From Microbacterium sp. SSM24 (lineage in GTDB: Bacteria > Actinomycetota > Actinomycetes > Actinomycetales > Microbacteriaceae), in assembly GCF_025989145.1 (NCBI RefSeq), contig NZ_JAPDNQ010000001.1:248001-312000 (forward strand): a DNA stretch of 64,000 nucleotides. The letters are read 5' to 3'. The notes below the pieces were generated by a model. That model was not told the DNA's origin and ran no database searches. It saw nothing but the letters and a program-made list of their open reading frames with translations. Below are positions 1 through 8,088 of the stretch, piece by piece; the first letter of the stretch is position 1; every line of letters begins with the position of its first letter. Made by a program: the position numbers and the translations under genes.

Positions 1-306
1 GCGCTCAAGACGATCGACCGGCTCGCGGGCTTCCGTGTGATCCTCGAGAACGCGCTGACCGTCAACGCCACGCTCGTCGCACAGCGCCAGACCGACACGG
101 CGCTCCTGCAGGGCGAGCAGGTGAAGAAGATCTCGGGATGGGCGGCCATCCTCTTCGGTCCGACGCTCGTCGGCACCGTCTACGGCATGAACTTCGTCTA
201 CATGCCCGAGCTCGAGTGGGTCTTCGGCTACCCGATGGCCCTCGCGCTCATGGCCGCGACGAGCGCTGCGCTGTACGTGACCTTCAAACGCCGCCACTGG
301 CTCTGA
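1..306 (+). CDS. CorA-family magnesium/cobalt transporter, C-terminal part
   Basis: The 3' end of a gene that begins before the window; the frame is open from base 1 to the TGA at 304-306. The visible 101 residues hold the end of a helical cytoplasmic region and two membrane segments separated by the family signature YGMNF (GMN), which forms the selectivity loop of CorA channels. It ends in a short basic tail (KRRHW), as CorA proteins do. It would carry Mg2+ (or Co2+/Ni2+) across the inner membrane as a pentamer. It is convergent with the iron operon, with 35 bp between the stop codons. The substrate is inferred from the family only. Confidence 0.9.
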   Translation, partial: ALKTIDRLAGFRVILENALTVNATLVAQRQTDTALLQGEQVKKISGWAAILFGPTLVGTVYGMNFVYMPELEWVFGYPMALALMAATSAALYVTFKRRHWL

Positions 307-341
307 CGCCGACGGACCCGACCGGCCCGACGCGATCCGGT

Positions 342-1634
342 TCAGCCGAACAGGCCCGCACCGACGTACGAGCCGGGGTCGACGCCGGGAGGCACCGCCC
401 AGATCCCCGAGCCGACGTGCCGGATGTACTCGTTCATCACATCGGTGGACAGCGACCGCTGCAGCCGCACGAACTGGTCGGGGTCGCGCTGGAAGGAGAG
501 GAAGAACAGCCCGGCGTCGAGGCGCCCGAGGTCGTTGTTGCCGTCGACGAAGTTGTAGCCGCGACGCAGTATCCGGGTGCCGCCGTTGAGCTCGGGATGT
601 GCCAGCCGCACGTGACTCGTCTCGGGCACGGCCTTGGCTCCGGATGCGTCGACCGCGGCGAAATCGGGCTCGGTGAACTCGTCGCCGCCCGACAGCGGTG
701 CACCCGCGCCCTTGTCGCGTCCGATGATCGTCTGCTGCTCGCTCAGGGGCACGCGGTCCCACGTCTCGATGAGCATCGCGATCTTGCGGGCCACGAGGTA
801 CGAGCCGCCCGCCATCCACGAAGGATCGTCGGATGCCGCGACCCACACGTGCTCGTCCAGACCCTCCCGGTCGTTCGCGAGGATGTTCGCGGTGCCGTCC
901 TTGAACCCGAACAGATTGCGCGGCGTCGCCTGCGCCGCCGTGGTGCGGGACGTGCGGCCGAAGCCGAGCTGCGACCAGCGGAGGCGGGCGCGGCCGAACG
1001 CGATGCGACTGAGGTTGCGGATCGCATGCACCGCCACCTGCGGGTCGTCGGCGCACGCCTGCACGCACAGATCCCCACCCGAGGCGTCGGGGTCGAGATC
1101 GTCGCCCAGGAACGCGGGCAGCCGCTCGAGCCCGGCAGGACGCGAGGCGGCGATCCCGTACCGGTCCTCGCCGTCGAGCTCGAACAGCGTCGGCCCGAAG
1201 CCGAACGTGATGGTCAGGCCGCTGGCCGCAAGACCCAGCGCCTCACCGGTGTCGTCGGGCGGCGCCTGCAGCGACCCGCCGACGGCCCCGGTCGCGCTGA
1301 CCTCGAGGCCCTGGCTCATGCGTGCGGCGGCATACGTCCAGTCCTGCAGCAGTGACACGAGGTCGTCGCGGTCGGTGCGGGGCATCATGTCGAACGATGC
1401 GAAGTGCAGGTGGTCCTGCACGGGGGTCGTGACGCCGGCCTGGTGGACGCCGTAGAAGTCGTAGGCGGATGCCGCGGCATCCGCTTCTCTCGCCCGTCCG
1501 ACAGCGACGCCGGCCGACGCGCCCGCCCCCGCGCCGATCGCGAGACCGGCCGCTCCCGCCCCGATGGCGAGCCCGAGCAGGCCTCGGCGGGACACGCCCG
1601 CCGAGGTCTCCTCGTGATTCGCCTGCTCGGTCAC
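342..1634 (-). CDS. efeB: Dyp-type haem peroxidase EfeB of the iron-uptake operon
   Basis: A 430-residue protein starting with GTG, one base after the efeO stop. Residues 15-21 (SRRGLLG) followed by a glycine/alanine-rich hydrophobic stretch form a Tat signal, so the folded haem protein is exported. GFKDG at about 243-247 is the GxxDG motif of dye-decolourising peroxidases, and a conserved His lies further downstream. In the EfeUOB system EfeB is the periplasmic/extracytoplasmic peroxidase that acts with EfeO and the EfeU permease in ferrous iron uptake or haem iron release. It is last in the operon efeU-efeO-efeB. An unusual 20-bp perfect palindrome (1465-1484) lies inside its coding sequence, just after the signal peptide. 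Confidence 0.95.
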   Translation of the reverse strand: MTEQANHEETSAGVSRRGLLGLAIGAGAAGLAIGAGAGASAGVAVGRAREADAAASAYDFYGVHQAGVTTPVQDHLHFASFDMMPRTDRDDLVSLLQDWTYAAARMSQGLEVSATGAVGGSLQAPPDDTGEALGLAASGLTITFGFGPTLFELDGEDRYGIAASRPAGLERLPAFLGDDLDPDASGGDLCVQACADDPQVAVHAIRNLSRIAFGRARLRWSQLGFGRTSRTTAAQATPRNLFGFKDGTANILANDREGLDEHVWVAASDDPSWMAGGSYLVARKIAMLIETWDRVPLSEQQTIIGRDKGAGAPLSGGDEFTEPDFAAVDASGAKAVPETSHVRLAHPELNGGTRILRRGYNFVDGNNDLGRLDAGLFFLSFQRDPDQFVRLQRSLSTDVMNEYIRHVGSGIWAVPPGVDPGSYVGAGLFG

Positions 1635-1635
1635 A

Positions 1636-2862
1636 TCACTCCAGCACGGTGACGGTGAGCTGCGAGATCGGCTCGGCGAGCGCGTTGAGCAGGTCGGTGA
1701 GCTCGCGCTTGTCGTCGTCCGTCAGTGCCGTGTAGGTCACGAAGCCCGCGGCGAGGGAGCCGTGCTCGGCGAGAGCGTCTTCGAGCGCGGTGTAGCCGGC
1801 GTCGATCTGCGCGACCAGCGCGGCTCCGTCGTCGCCCTTGGTCGCGGCGAAGTCCTCGACGAGCGAGAACGCCATCTTGGACCCTTCGACGTTGGCGGCG
1901 AAGTCCCACAGGTCTGTACCCGACCACCAGTCCTCCTCACCGGTGATCTTGCCGGTCGCAACCTCGTCGAGCAGCGCCCGCGCGCCGTTCGAGAGGCCGG
2001 CGACGCCCTGCGCGTCGAGCGCCTCCTGGAAGTCGGCGGAGTGCACGTAGTCGTAGAGCTCCTGCACGTCGGCGATCAGCTGGTCGCCGTAGCCGGCGCG
2101 CTCGTCCTCGGTGGAGGGGGCCCAGTCCTGCCAGGCCGGCGTCTCGCCGTCGGCGTTGAGCGCGTCCTGCGCCGGCACCCACAGGTCCTTCTCGATGCGG
2201 TGGAAGCCGGTCCAGTCCAGCCCCTCCGCCACGGCGTCGACCTCGCGGTAGTCGATGCGCGGGTCGAGGTCGCCGAGAGCCTCGGCGACGGGCTCGATGC
2301 GCTCGTAGTAGGCGCGCACCAGCGGGAACTGCTCCCGCGCGGCCTCGTCGTCACCGGTCTCGTAGGCGGTGGCGAAGGTCTCGACCGCCGGAAGGAGCTG
2401 ACCGACCTGGTCCTTCACGAACGCCGCGTAGAGGTCGACGGCCTGCTGCTTCTGCTCGCCGTCCGGCCCGTCGACGGCGACGCTGTCGCCCGTGACCGTG
2501 AAGCCCGCGCGCCCGACGCCGTCACCGACCATGCCCGGCTTGCACAGAGTGAAGTACTCGCCCGGCTGAGCCGTCAGGGTGAGCGTGCGCGAGGCGCCCG
2601 GCGCGATGTTCTCGACCTCGCCGACGATCCGCAGACCGTCATCGGCGAGGAGATAGAACTCGGTCACCTCGTCGCCGGAGTTCGTGACCTCGAACGCCAC
2701 GGTGCCGCTCTCCGCCGTCGCACCCGATACGGTGCACCCGTCGGCCGTGGAGGCGACGGTCAGCGCGTCGGCACCCGGGACGGCCTTCGCGACGCAGCCG
2801 GACAGGATGAGCGCGCCCGCGCCGGCGACGGCGAGGCCCGCGAGGAGGCGGCGAGTGGTCAT
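1636..2862 (-). CDS. efeO: Iron-uptake lipoprotein EfeO
   Basis: A 408-residue lipoprotein: basic N-terminus, hydrophobic stretch and lipobox LSGC with the lipidated Cys at 23. An N-terminal cupredoxin-like domain (about 35-140) is followed by a peptidase M75/imelysin-like helical domain containing the HxxE metal motif (HRIE) near residue 215. EfeO binds iron outside the membrane and passes it to EfeU. The start is chosen at the ATG that overlaps the efeU stop as ATGA and is followed at once by the signal peptide; a longer open frame upstream is only efeU in another frame. The frame ends 1 base before the efeB start. Confidence 0.94.
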   Translation of the reverse strand: MTTRRLLAGLAVAGAGALILSGCVAKAVPGADALTVASTADGCTVSGATAESGTVAFEVTNSGDEVTEFYLLADDGLRIVGEVENIAPGASRTLTLTAQPGEYFTLCKPGMVGDGVGRAGFTVTGDSVAVDGPDGEQKQQAVDLYAAFVKDQVGQLLPAVETFATAYETGDDEAAREQFPLVRAYYERIEPVAEALGDLDPRIDYREVDAVAEGLDWTGFHRIEKDLWVPAQDALNADGETPAWQDWAPSTEDERAGYGDQLIADVQELYDYVHSADFQEALDAQGVAGLSNGARALLDEVATGKITGEEDWWSGTDLWDFAANVEGSKMAFSLVEDFAATKGDDGAALVAQIDAGYTALEDALAEHGSLAAGFVTYTALTDDDKRELTDLLNALAEPISQLTVTVLE

Positions 2863-3929
2863 GATGCTCCCTGCTGTGAGGTGGTGGGGACGGATGCTGC
2901 GCCCCGCGTGGTCGGAACCGTCGACTCGGTGCGCACCGGCGCGAGCCGTGGGGCGGGCCCGTCGACGGGCTCGGCGTCGGCGGCAGGCTCGGCGGTGAGG
3001 GCGGGCGCGGGGACGACGGCGGATTCGGCCCCGGCGGGCTCGGCCGCCGGGCGCTTCGCCGGGCGGAACTGGCCGCGCGCCCAGATCGTGCCCACCACGC
3101 CGACGTAGAGAACCCACGCGATGACCTGCAGCCACGACATTCGCGGCATGAAGCCGAACGTGGCCTGGAGGATCGCGGCGAGCGGCGACGTCGGCGCGAT
3201 CGCCGACCTGACGTCGAAGGCCCAGCCGAACGGGAAAGCCGCCCATCCCACGGCGACGGTGCCGGTGAGCGGATCGATGGGCGCCGCCGCCGTGAAGGGA
3301 CCCGGCAGCGCGCCGGCCTCCTGCAGATCGTGGATCGCATACGCGAGCACACCGGCAGCGACGACGATGAGGAAGGCACCGGTCCACAGGAAGAAGCGAC
3401 GGAGGTCGAGGCGCAGCATCCCACGCGCCAGCAGCCAGCCGAGCACCACAGCGACACCCAGCCCCAGGAGTGCGCCGAGGAGGACGGCGGGAGAGTCGCC
3501 GAACGACTGGAGCATCGACCACAGCAGCAGCGTCGTCTCGACGCCCTCACGGGCGACCGAGATGAACCCGATCGCGACGACCGCCCACAGACTGCTGGCG
3601 GCGAGCGCGCGGTCGATCCCCTCCTCGAGGGTGCGCTTGAGGGTGCGCGCAGTGCGCTGCATCCAGAAGATCATCCAGGTCACCATCGCGACGGTGAGCA
3701 GCGACAGGATGCCGCCGAGCAGTTCCTGGGCCTCGAATGTCAGCGTGTAGGCGCCGAAGGTCAGGACGGCGCCGACCGTCAGGGCCAGGCCGATCGCGAG
3801 ACCGACGCCGATCCACAGCCTCGGCAGCACGTCGCGGCGCTGCAGGCGCGTGAGGTAGGCGACGAGGATGCCGACGACGAGCGCCGCTTCGAGGCCTTCG
3901 CGCAGGCCGATGAGGAAGGTTGCGAGCAC
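2859..3929 (-). CDS. efeU: FTR1-family iron permease EfeU
   Basis: A 356-residue membrane protein with about seven membrane helices. Two REGxE iron-binding motifs are visible, REGLE near residue 10 and REGVE near residue 130, which is the hallmark of FTR1/EfeU permeases. It is the membrane channel of the EfeUOB ferrous/ferric uptake system and the first gene of the operon; the start codon is GTG. Relative to typical EfeU (about 270-290 residues) it carries an extra Ala/Pro/Glu-rich tail of roughly 75 residues, probably cytoplasmic. An iron box lies 30 bp upstream. Confidence 0.94.
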   Translation of the reverse strand: MLATFLIGLREGLEAALVVGILVAYLTRLQRRDVLPRLWIGVGLAIGLALTVGAVLTFGAYTLTFEAQELLGGILSLLTVAMVTWMIFWMQRTARTLKRTLEEGIDRALAASSLWAVVAIGFISVAREGVETTLLLWSMLQSFGDSPAVLLGALLGLGVAVVLGWLLARGMLRLDLRRFFLWTGAFLIVVAAGVLAYAIHDLQEAGALPGPFTAAAPIDPLTGTVAVGWAAFPFGWAFDVRSAIAPTSPLAAILQATFGFMPRMSWLQVIAWVLYVGVVGTIWARGQFRPAKRPAAEPAGAESAVVPAPALTAEPAADAEPVDGPAPRLAPVRTESTVPTTRGAASVPTTSQQGAS

Positions 3930-3958
3930 AGGGATTCCGGAAGATTGTCGGCGCCAGG

Positions 3959-3977
3959 TTAGGCGAGCCTCACCTAC
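3959..3977 (-). promoter_or_regulatory. Iron box (IdeR/DtxR operator) of efeUOB
   Basis: Read on the minus strand, the 19-mer GTAGGTGAGGCTCGCCTAA matches the actinobacterial iron-box consensus TTAGGTTAGGCTCACCTAA at 16 of 19 positions by direct comparison. It lies 30 bp upstream of the efeU GTG. Iron-loaded IdeR should bind here and repress the operon. The ideR gene itself is at 14060-14761. Confidence 0.85.
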
Positions 3978-4089
3978 CCTAAACCTCGCCGACGCGTGAC
4001 GCGAATCCGGTTACGCGCGGCGTGCCCTGGGCGTTACGGGCCGGGGCGTGTGGCGGTGGGCGGGCCGGGTCGTACAGCCGAAGCCGGGT

Positions 4090-4479
4090 TCAGGCGACGA
4101 CGGTGTTGCCGCAGATGCCGCACACACCCGTCGCGGGGACTTCGACGAAGCAGTCGGGACACAGCACGCTCGGACGCTCGACGGCCGGGGTGCTGCGCCG
4201 GGGGGCGGCGCGGCGCTCTCCGGTGGTGCGGCGAGGGTCGACGGTGGGCGTGATCCGCGGCGGAGCCGGCCGGTGCGCGAGGCAGTAGAAGCGCACGTAG
4301 CCGCTGTGGTTCTTCGGATGCCGGTGCTTGACCGCCCACAGCTCGGTGCGGGGAACGGGGGCGGAGTCGGCACCGCACACGAAGCAGCGCGCATCTTCGC
4401 CGGGCGAGACCTCGGAGACGAGAACCGGCGTCTCGAACGCGAGTCCGTCGCGCCAGTCCGAGCTCGCGACGATCCGCAT
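4090..4479 (-). CDS. Small zinc-ribbon protein of unknown function
   Basis: A 129-residue soluble protein. Two CxxC pairs are visible: CFVCG near residue 32 and CPDC plus CGICG near the C-terminus, suggesting two zinc knuckles. The middle (about 70-105) is Arg/Pro-rich and likely disordered. The ATG is preceded by a good ribosome site (GGAGAGGG). It stands alone between efeU and dnaE2, in the same direction as dnaE2, 135 bp downstream of it. I do not recognise the family beyond the zinc-ribbon pattern; nucleic-acid binding would be a guess. Confidence 0.7.
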   Translation of the reverse strand: MRIVASSDWRDGLAFETPVLVSEVSPGEDARCFVCGADSAPVPRTELWAVKHRHPKNHSGYVRFYCLAHRPAPPRITPTVDPRRTTGERRAAPRRSTPAVERPSVLCPDCFVEVPATGVCGICGNTVVA

Positions 4480-4614
4480 GGTGTGCCCTCTCCGGCATCC
4501 GGTCGTTGCGCGAGAACCGCGGCGACGAGCAACCGGAAGCAGTCCTTCGAGGTTACCCCGCGCGTCTGTACGCCCGGTGCACGGCGGGTGACCGTCGAAG
4601 ACCCGTCGCGGCCA

Positions 4615-7600
4615 TCACCGGAAGTCGCGGGACTGGTGCTGCACCCCCACTCGCAGGTCTTCGAATCGGTCGGCGAGCACGTTGACCACACCCTCGGGCG
4701 ATCGCTCGAGCACTCCCCGCACGATGAGCGCGGGGGCGTCCCGTGCCACGCGGCGATAGCGGTTCCACACCCCGACCGAGCAGATCACGTTGACGAGGCC
4801 GTGCTCGTCTTCGAGGTTGAGGAATGTGACCCCGGATGCCGTGGCCGGCCGCTGCCGGTGGGTGACGAGTCCTCCCACCTCGATGCGCCGGCCGGTCTCG
4901 TGACCGCGGAGTTCGCGCGAGGTGAGCACGCCGCGGGCGTCGAGTCGGGAGCGGTAGTGGGTCATCGGATGGTCGTCGGTGGAGACCCCCGTCGCCCACA
5001 GGTCGGCCGCGAGGCGCTCGTAGCTGGTGGGGTCGGCGAACAGCGGCGGCTGCACCGCGATGAGGGAGTCGGGCAGGAACTCCGGTCGATCCATCGCGGC
5101 GGACCCCGCGAGCCAGATCGCCTCGCGGCGGCCGAGGCCGAGCCCTTCGAAGGCTCCGGCGGTCGCGAGCGCCTCGACCTGCACGGCGGTGATGCTCGTG
5201 CGCCGCACGAGGTCGCGCAGGTCGCGGAAGCTCCCTTCGGCCTCGCGCGCGGCGACGATGCGCTCGGCGACCTTCGCGCCGATGCCCTTGACCCCGGCGA
5301 GACCGAGACGCACCGAGGAGCGTCCGTCGCGGCGGTGGGCGGCGTATTCGTCGGGCGCGGAGATGTCGAACTCCCCCACCGGCGGCTGGTGGCGATCGGC
5401 GCACGCATCGAGCCCCGTCGGTCCCGGCATCCCCCCTTCGTCGACAGGCTCGAGCACGGCCTCGACGCCCGACAGGTGCAGGTCGGGTCGGCGCACCTCG
5501 ACCCCGTGGCGCCGGGCGTCGTTCACGAGCGATGCCGGCGAGTAGAAGCCCATCGGCTGGGCGCGCAGCAGCCCGGCGAGGAACGCCGCCGGATAATGCA
5601 GCTTGATCCACGAGCTCGCGTAGACCAGCAGCCCGAACGACAGCGAGTGGGACTCGGCGAAGCCGAAGTTCGCGAACGCCTGGATCTTCGCGTAGATCGC
5701 GTCGGCGTCCTCTCCCAGGAGCCCGTTCGACGCCATCCCCGCGTACAGCTTCTCTTTCAGCGAGTCGATGCGTTCGACGCCGCGCTTCGAGCCCATCGCG
5801 CGGCGCAGCAGGTCGGCGTCCTCGCCGGTGAGCCCTCCGACGGCCATGCCCATCTGCATGAGCTGCTCCTGGAAGACCGGAATGCCGAGCGTGCGCTCGA
5901 GCACCGGTTCGAGCTTCGGGTGCGCGTAGGTGACCTCCTCGAGTCCGAGCTTGCGCTTGACGAACGGGTGCACGGCGCCGCCCTGGATGGGACCCGGACG
6001 GATCAGCGCGATCTCGATCACGAGGTCGTAGAAGCGTCGCGGCTGCAGGCGCGGAAGCAGCCCCATCTGCGCGCGGGACTCCACCTGGAACACCCCGATG
6101 GAGTCCGCCCGGCACAGCATGTCGTAGACCGCCTTCTCCTCCTTGGGGAGCGTCGAGAGCTCCCAGTCCTCCCCCGTCGAGGCGCGGATCATGTCGAAGC
6201 AGTACTGGAGGGCGGCCAGCATCCCCAGGCCCAGCAGGTCGAACTTGACCAGCCCCATCCAGGCGGCGTCGTCTTTGTCCCATTGGATGACCGTGCGGTT
6301 CTCCATGCGGGCGTGCTCGATCGGCACGACCTCGCCCACCGGCCGGTCGGTGAGCACCATGCCGCCGGAGTGGATGCCGAGATGACGCGGCGCCTTGAGC
6401 AGCTCGCCGGCGAACTCGAGCACACGGTCGGGGATGTCGTGACCCGGCCCGGTCTCGAGGTGCGCCCCCCACCCCTCGACCTGCTTGGACCAGGCGTCCT
6501 GCTGGCCGGGCGAGTGGCCGAGCGCCTTCGCCATGTCGCGCACGGCGTTCTTCGGCCGGTACTGGATGACGTTGGCGACCTGCGCGGCCCGGTCGCGCCC
6601 GTACTGCCCGTAGACCCATTGGATGATCTCTTCCCGGCGGTCGGAGTCGAAGTCGACGTCGATGTCGGGCTCTTCCTCGCGCAGGCTCGACAGGAACCGC
6701 TCGAACGGCAGGTCGTAGGCGATCGCGTCGACGGCGGTGATGTCGAGCAGGTAGCAGATCGCACTGTTGGCCGCGGAGCCGCGGCCCTGGCACAGGATGC
6801 CGCGGCGCCGCGCCTCCTGCACGATGCCGTGAACGATCAGGAAGTAGCCCGGGAAGTCCTTCAGCTCGATGACCCCGAGCTCCTTCTCGATGCGCGCCCG
6901 GTTGTCGTCCGTCAGGTCGGGGTACTTGCGGGGGACGGCGTCCCACACGAGCTGGCGCAGCCACGACATCGGCGTATGCCCCTCGGGCACCTTCTGCTTC
7001 GGCAGGGCGGGCTTCGCGCGCCGCAGCGGGAACGCGAGCTCGTCGGCGAGTGTGACGGTGCGGGCGACGGCATCCGGATGCCGCACGAACCGCTCCGCCA
7101 TCTCGGCGCCCGATCGCAGGTGCGCTCCGGCGTGCGACGGCAGCCACCCGTCGAGTTCGTCGAGCCCGCGGTTCGCGCGCACGGCCGCCACCGCCGCCGC
7201 CAGCAGCTGCCGCCGCGGCACCGCGTAGTGCACGTTGTTCGTCGCCAGGAGCGGCAGCCCTCGCTCGCGGGCGAGGCCGGCGAGCGCGTCGTTGTCGCGG
7301 GTGTCGAGCGGGTTGCCGTGGTCGATGAGCTCGACGTGCACGGCGTCGCGTCCGAACAGCTCGACGAGGCGGTCCAGCTCGCGGGCAGCTCCGTCTGCCC
7401 CCTCCTCCGCCAGCGCACGGCGGACCGCCCCTTTGCGGCATCCGGTGAGCACCGCCCAGTGGTCGCGGCCCTGGTCGGCGAGCTCGTCGAGACGGTAGAC
7501 GGGACGGCCCTTCTCGGCGCCCTGCAGCTGCGCGTGCGTGATGGCCCCGGCGAGGCGGTGGTAGCCCTCTTCGCCGCGTGCGAGCACGAGCAGGTGCGCC

Positions 7601-8016
7601 CCGACCGGATCGGCCGCACCGTTCTGCGGCTTCGGCAGCTCGAGCGACAGCTCGGCGCCGAACACGGTCTTGAGCTCGAGGGTCTCGGCAGCCTCGGCGA
7701 AGCGCACGATGCCGTAGAACCCGTCGTGGTCGGTCACCGCCAGCGCGTGCAGGCCGAGCCGTTCGGCCTCTTCGGCGAGTTCTTCAGGCGAGGAGGCGCC
7801 GTCGAGGAACGAGAACGACGAATGCGCGTGCAGTTCGGCGTACGGGATCGCTTCGGCGGGCCGCGGGATGCCCGGCGGCACGTACGGCCCTCGCTTGTGC
7901 GACCACGCCGGGCTGTCGCCTCCGTCGGCCCCCGCGGGGCGGCCGGTCGGACGACGCCGGTCGCTGAGCACGCGCTCCAGTTCGGACCACGGCACGGACG
8001 GGTTGTCGAACCCCAT
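4615..8016 (-). CDS. dnaE2: Error-prone DNA polymerase III alpha subunit DnaE2
   Basis: A 1133-residue C-family polymerase. The N-terminal PHP domain (YAELHAHSSFS, VTDHDGFYG) starts near residue 50; the palm motif PDIDVDFD near residue 452 carries catalytic aspartates; fingers, HhH and OB domains follow (GVTFLNLEDEHG near the end). It lacks the extended tail of replicative DnaE1. Together with ImuA and ImuB it forms the damage-induced translesion mutasome of bacteria lacking Pol V. It lies 72 bp downstream of imuB in the same direction, completing an imuA-imuB-dnaE2 cassette. The ATG has a GGGAGG ribosome site. Confidence 0.95.
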   Translation of the reverse strand: MGFDNPSVPWSELERVLSDRRRPTGRPAGADGGDSPAWSHKRGPYVPPGIPRPAEAIPYAELHAHSSFSFLDGASSPEELAEEAERLGLHALAVTDHDGFYGIVRFAEAAETLELKTVFGAELSLELPKPQNGAADPVGAHLLVLARGEEGYHRLAGAITHAQLQGAEKGRPVYRLDELADQGRDHWAVLTGCRKGAVRRALAEEGADGAARELDRLVELFGRDAVHVELIDHGNPLDTRDNDALAGLARERGLPLLATNNVHYAVPRRQLLAAAVAAVRANRGLDELDGWLPSHAGAHLRSGAEMAERFVRHPDAVARTVTLADELAFPLRRAKPALPKQKVPEGHTPMSWLRQLVWDAVPRKYPDLTDDNRARIEKELGVIELKDFPGYFLIVHGIVQEARRRGILCQGRGSAANSAICYLLDITAVDAIAYDLPFERFLSSLREEEPDIDVDFDSDRREEIIQWVYGQYGRDRAAQVANVIQYRPKNAVRDMAKALGHSPGQQDAWSKQVEGWGAHLETGPGHDIPDRVLEFAGELLKAPRHLGIHSGGMVLTDRPVGEVVPIEHARMENRTVIQWDKDDAAWMGLVKFDLLGLGMLAALQYCFDMIRASTGEDWELSTLPKEEKAVYDMLCRADSIGVFQVESRAQMGLLPRLQPRRFYDLVIEIALIRPGPIQGGAVHPFVKRKLGLEEVTYAHPKLEPVLERTLGIPVFQEQLMQMGMAVGGLTGEDADLLRRAMGSKRGVERIDSLKEKLYAGMASNGLLGEDADAIYAKIQAFANFGFAESHSLSFGLLVYASSWIKLHYPAAFLAGLLRAQPMGFYSPASLVNDARRHGVEVRRPDLHLSGVEAVLEPVDEGGMPGPTGLDACADRHQPPVGEFDISAPDEYAAHRRDGRSSVRLGLAGVKGIGAKVAERIVAAREAEGSFRDLRDLVRRTSITAVQVEALATAGAFEGLGLGRREAIWLAGSAAMDRPEFLPDSLIAVQPPLFADPTSYERLAADLWATGVSTDDHPMTHYRSRLDARGVLTSRELRGHETGRRIEVGGLVTHRQRPATASGVTFLNLEDEHGLVNVICSVGVWNRYRRVARDAPALIVRGVLERSPEGVVNVLADRFEDLRVGVQHQSRDFR

Positions 8017-8088
8017 CAGCGCGCCCTCCCTCGGATGGCCGCGCGCCCCGTCTCGTCGCCGCGTCTGCGCGGTCGCCGACCCCGCGCG

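Noticed and set aside
2863..3522. 220-codon N-terminal extension of efeO
   Set aside because: It overlaps efeU in another frame and would bury the lipoprotein signal; the ATGA overlap start is better.
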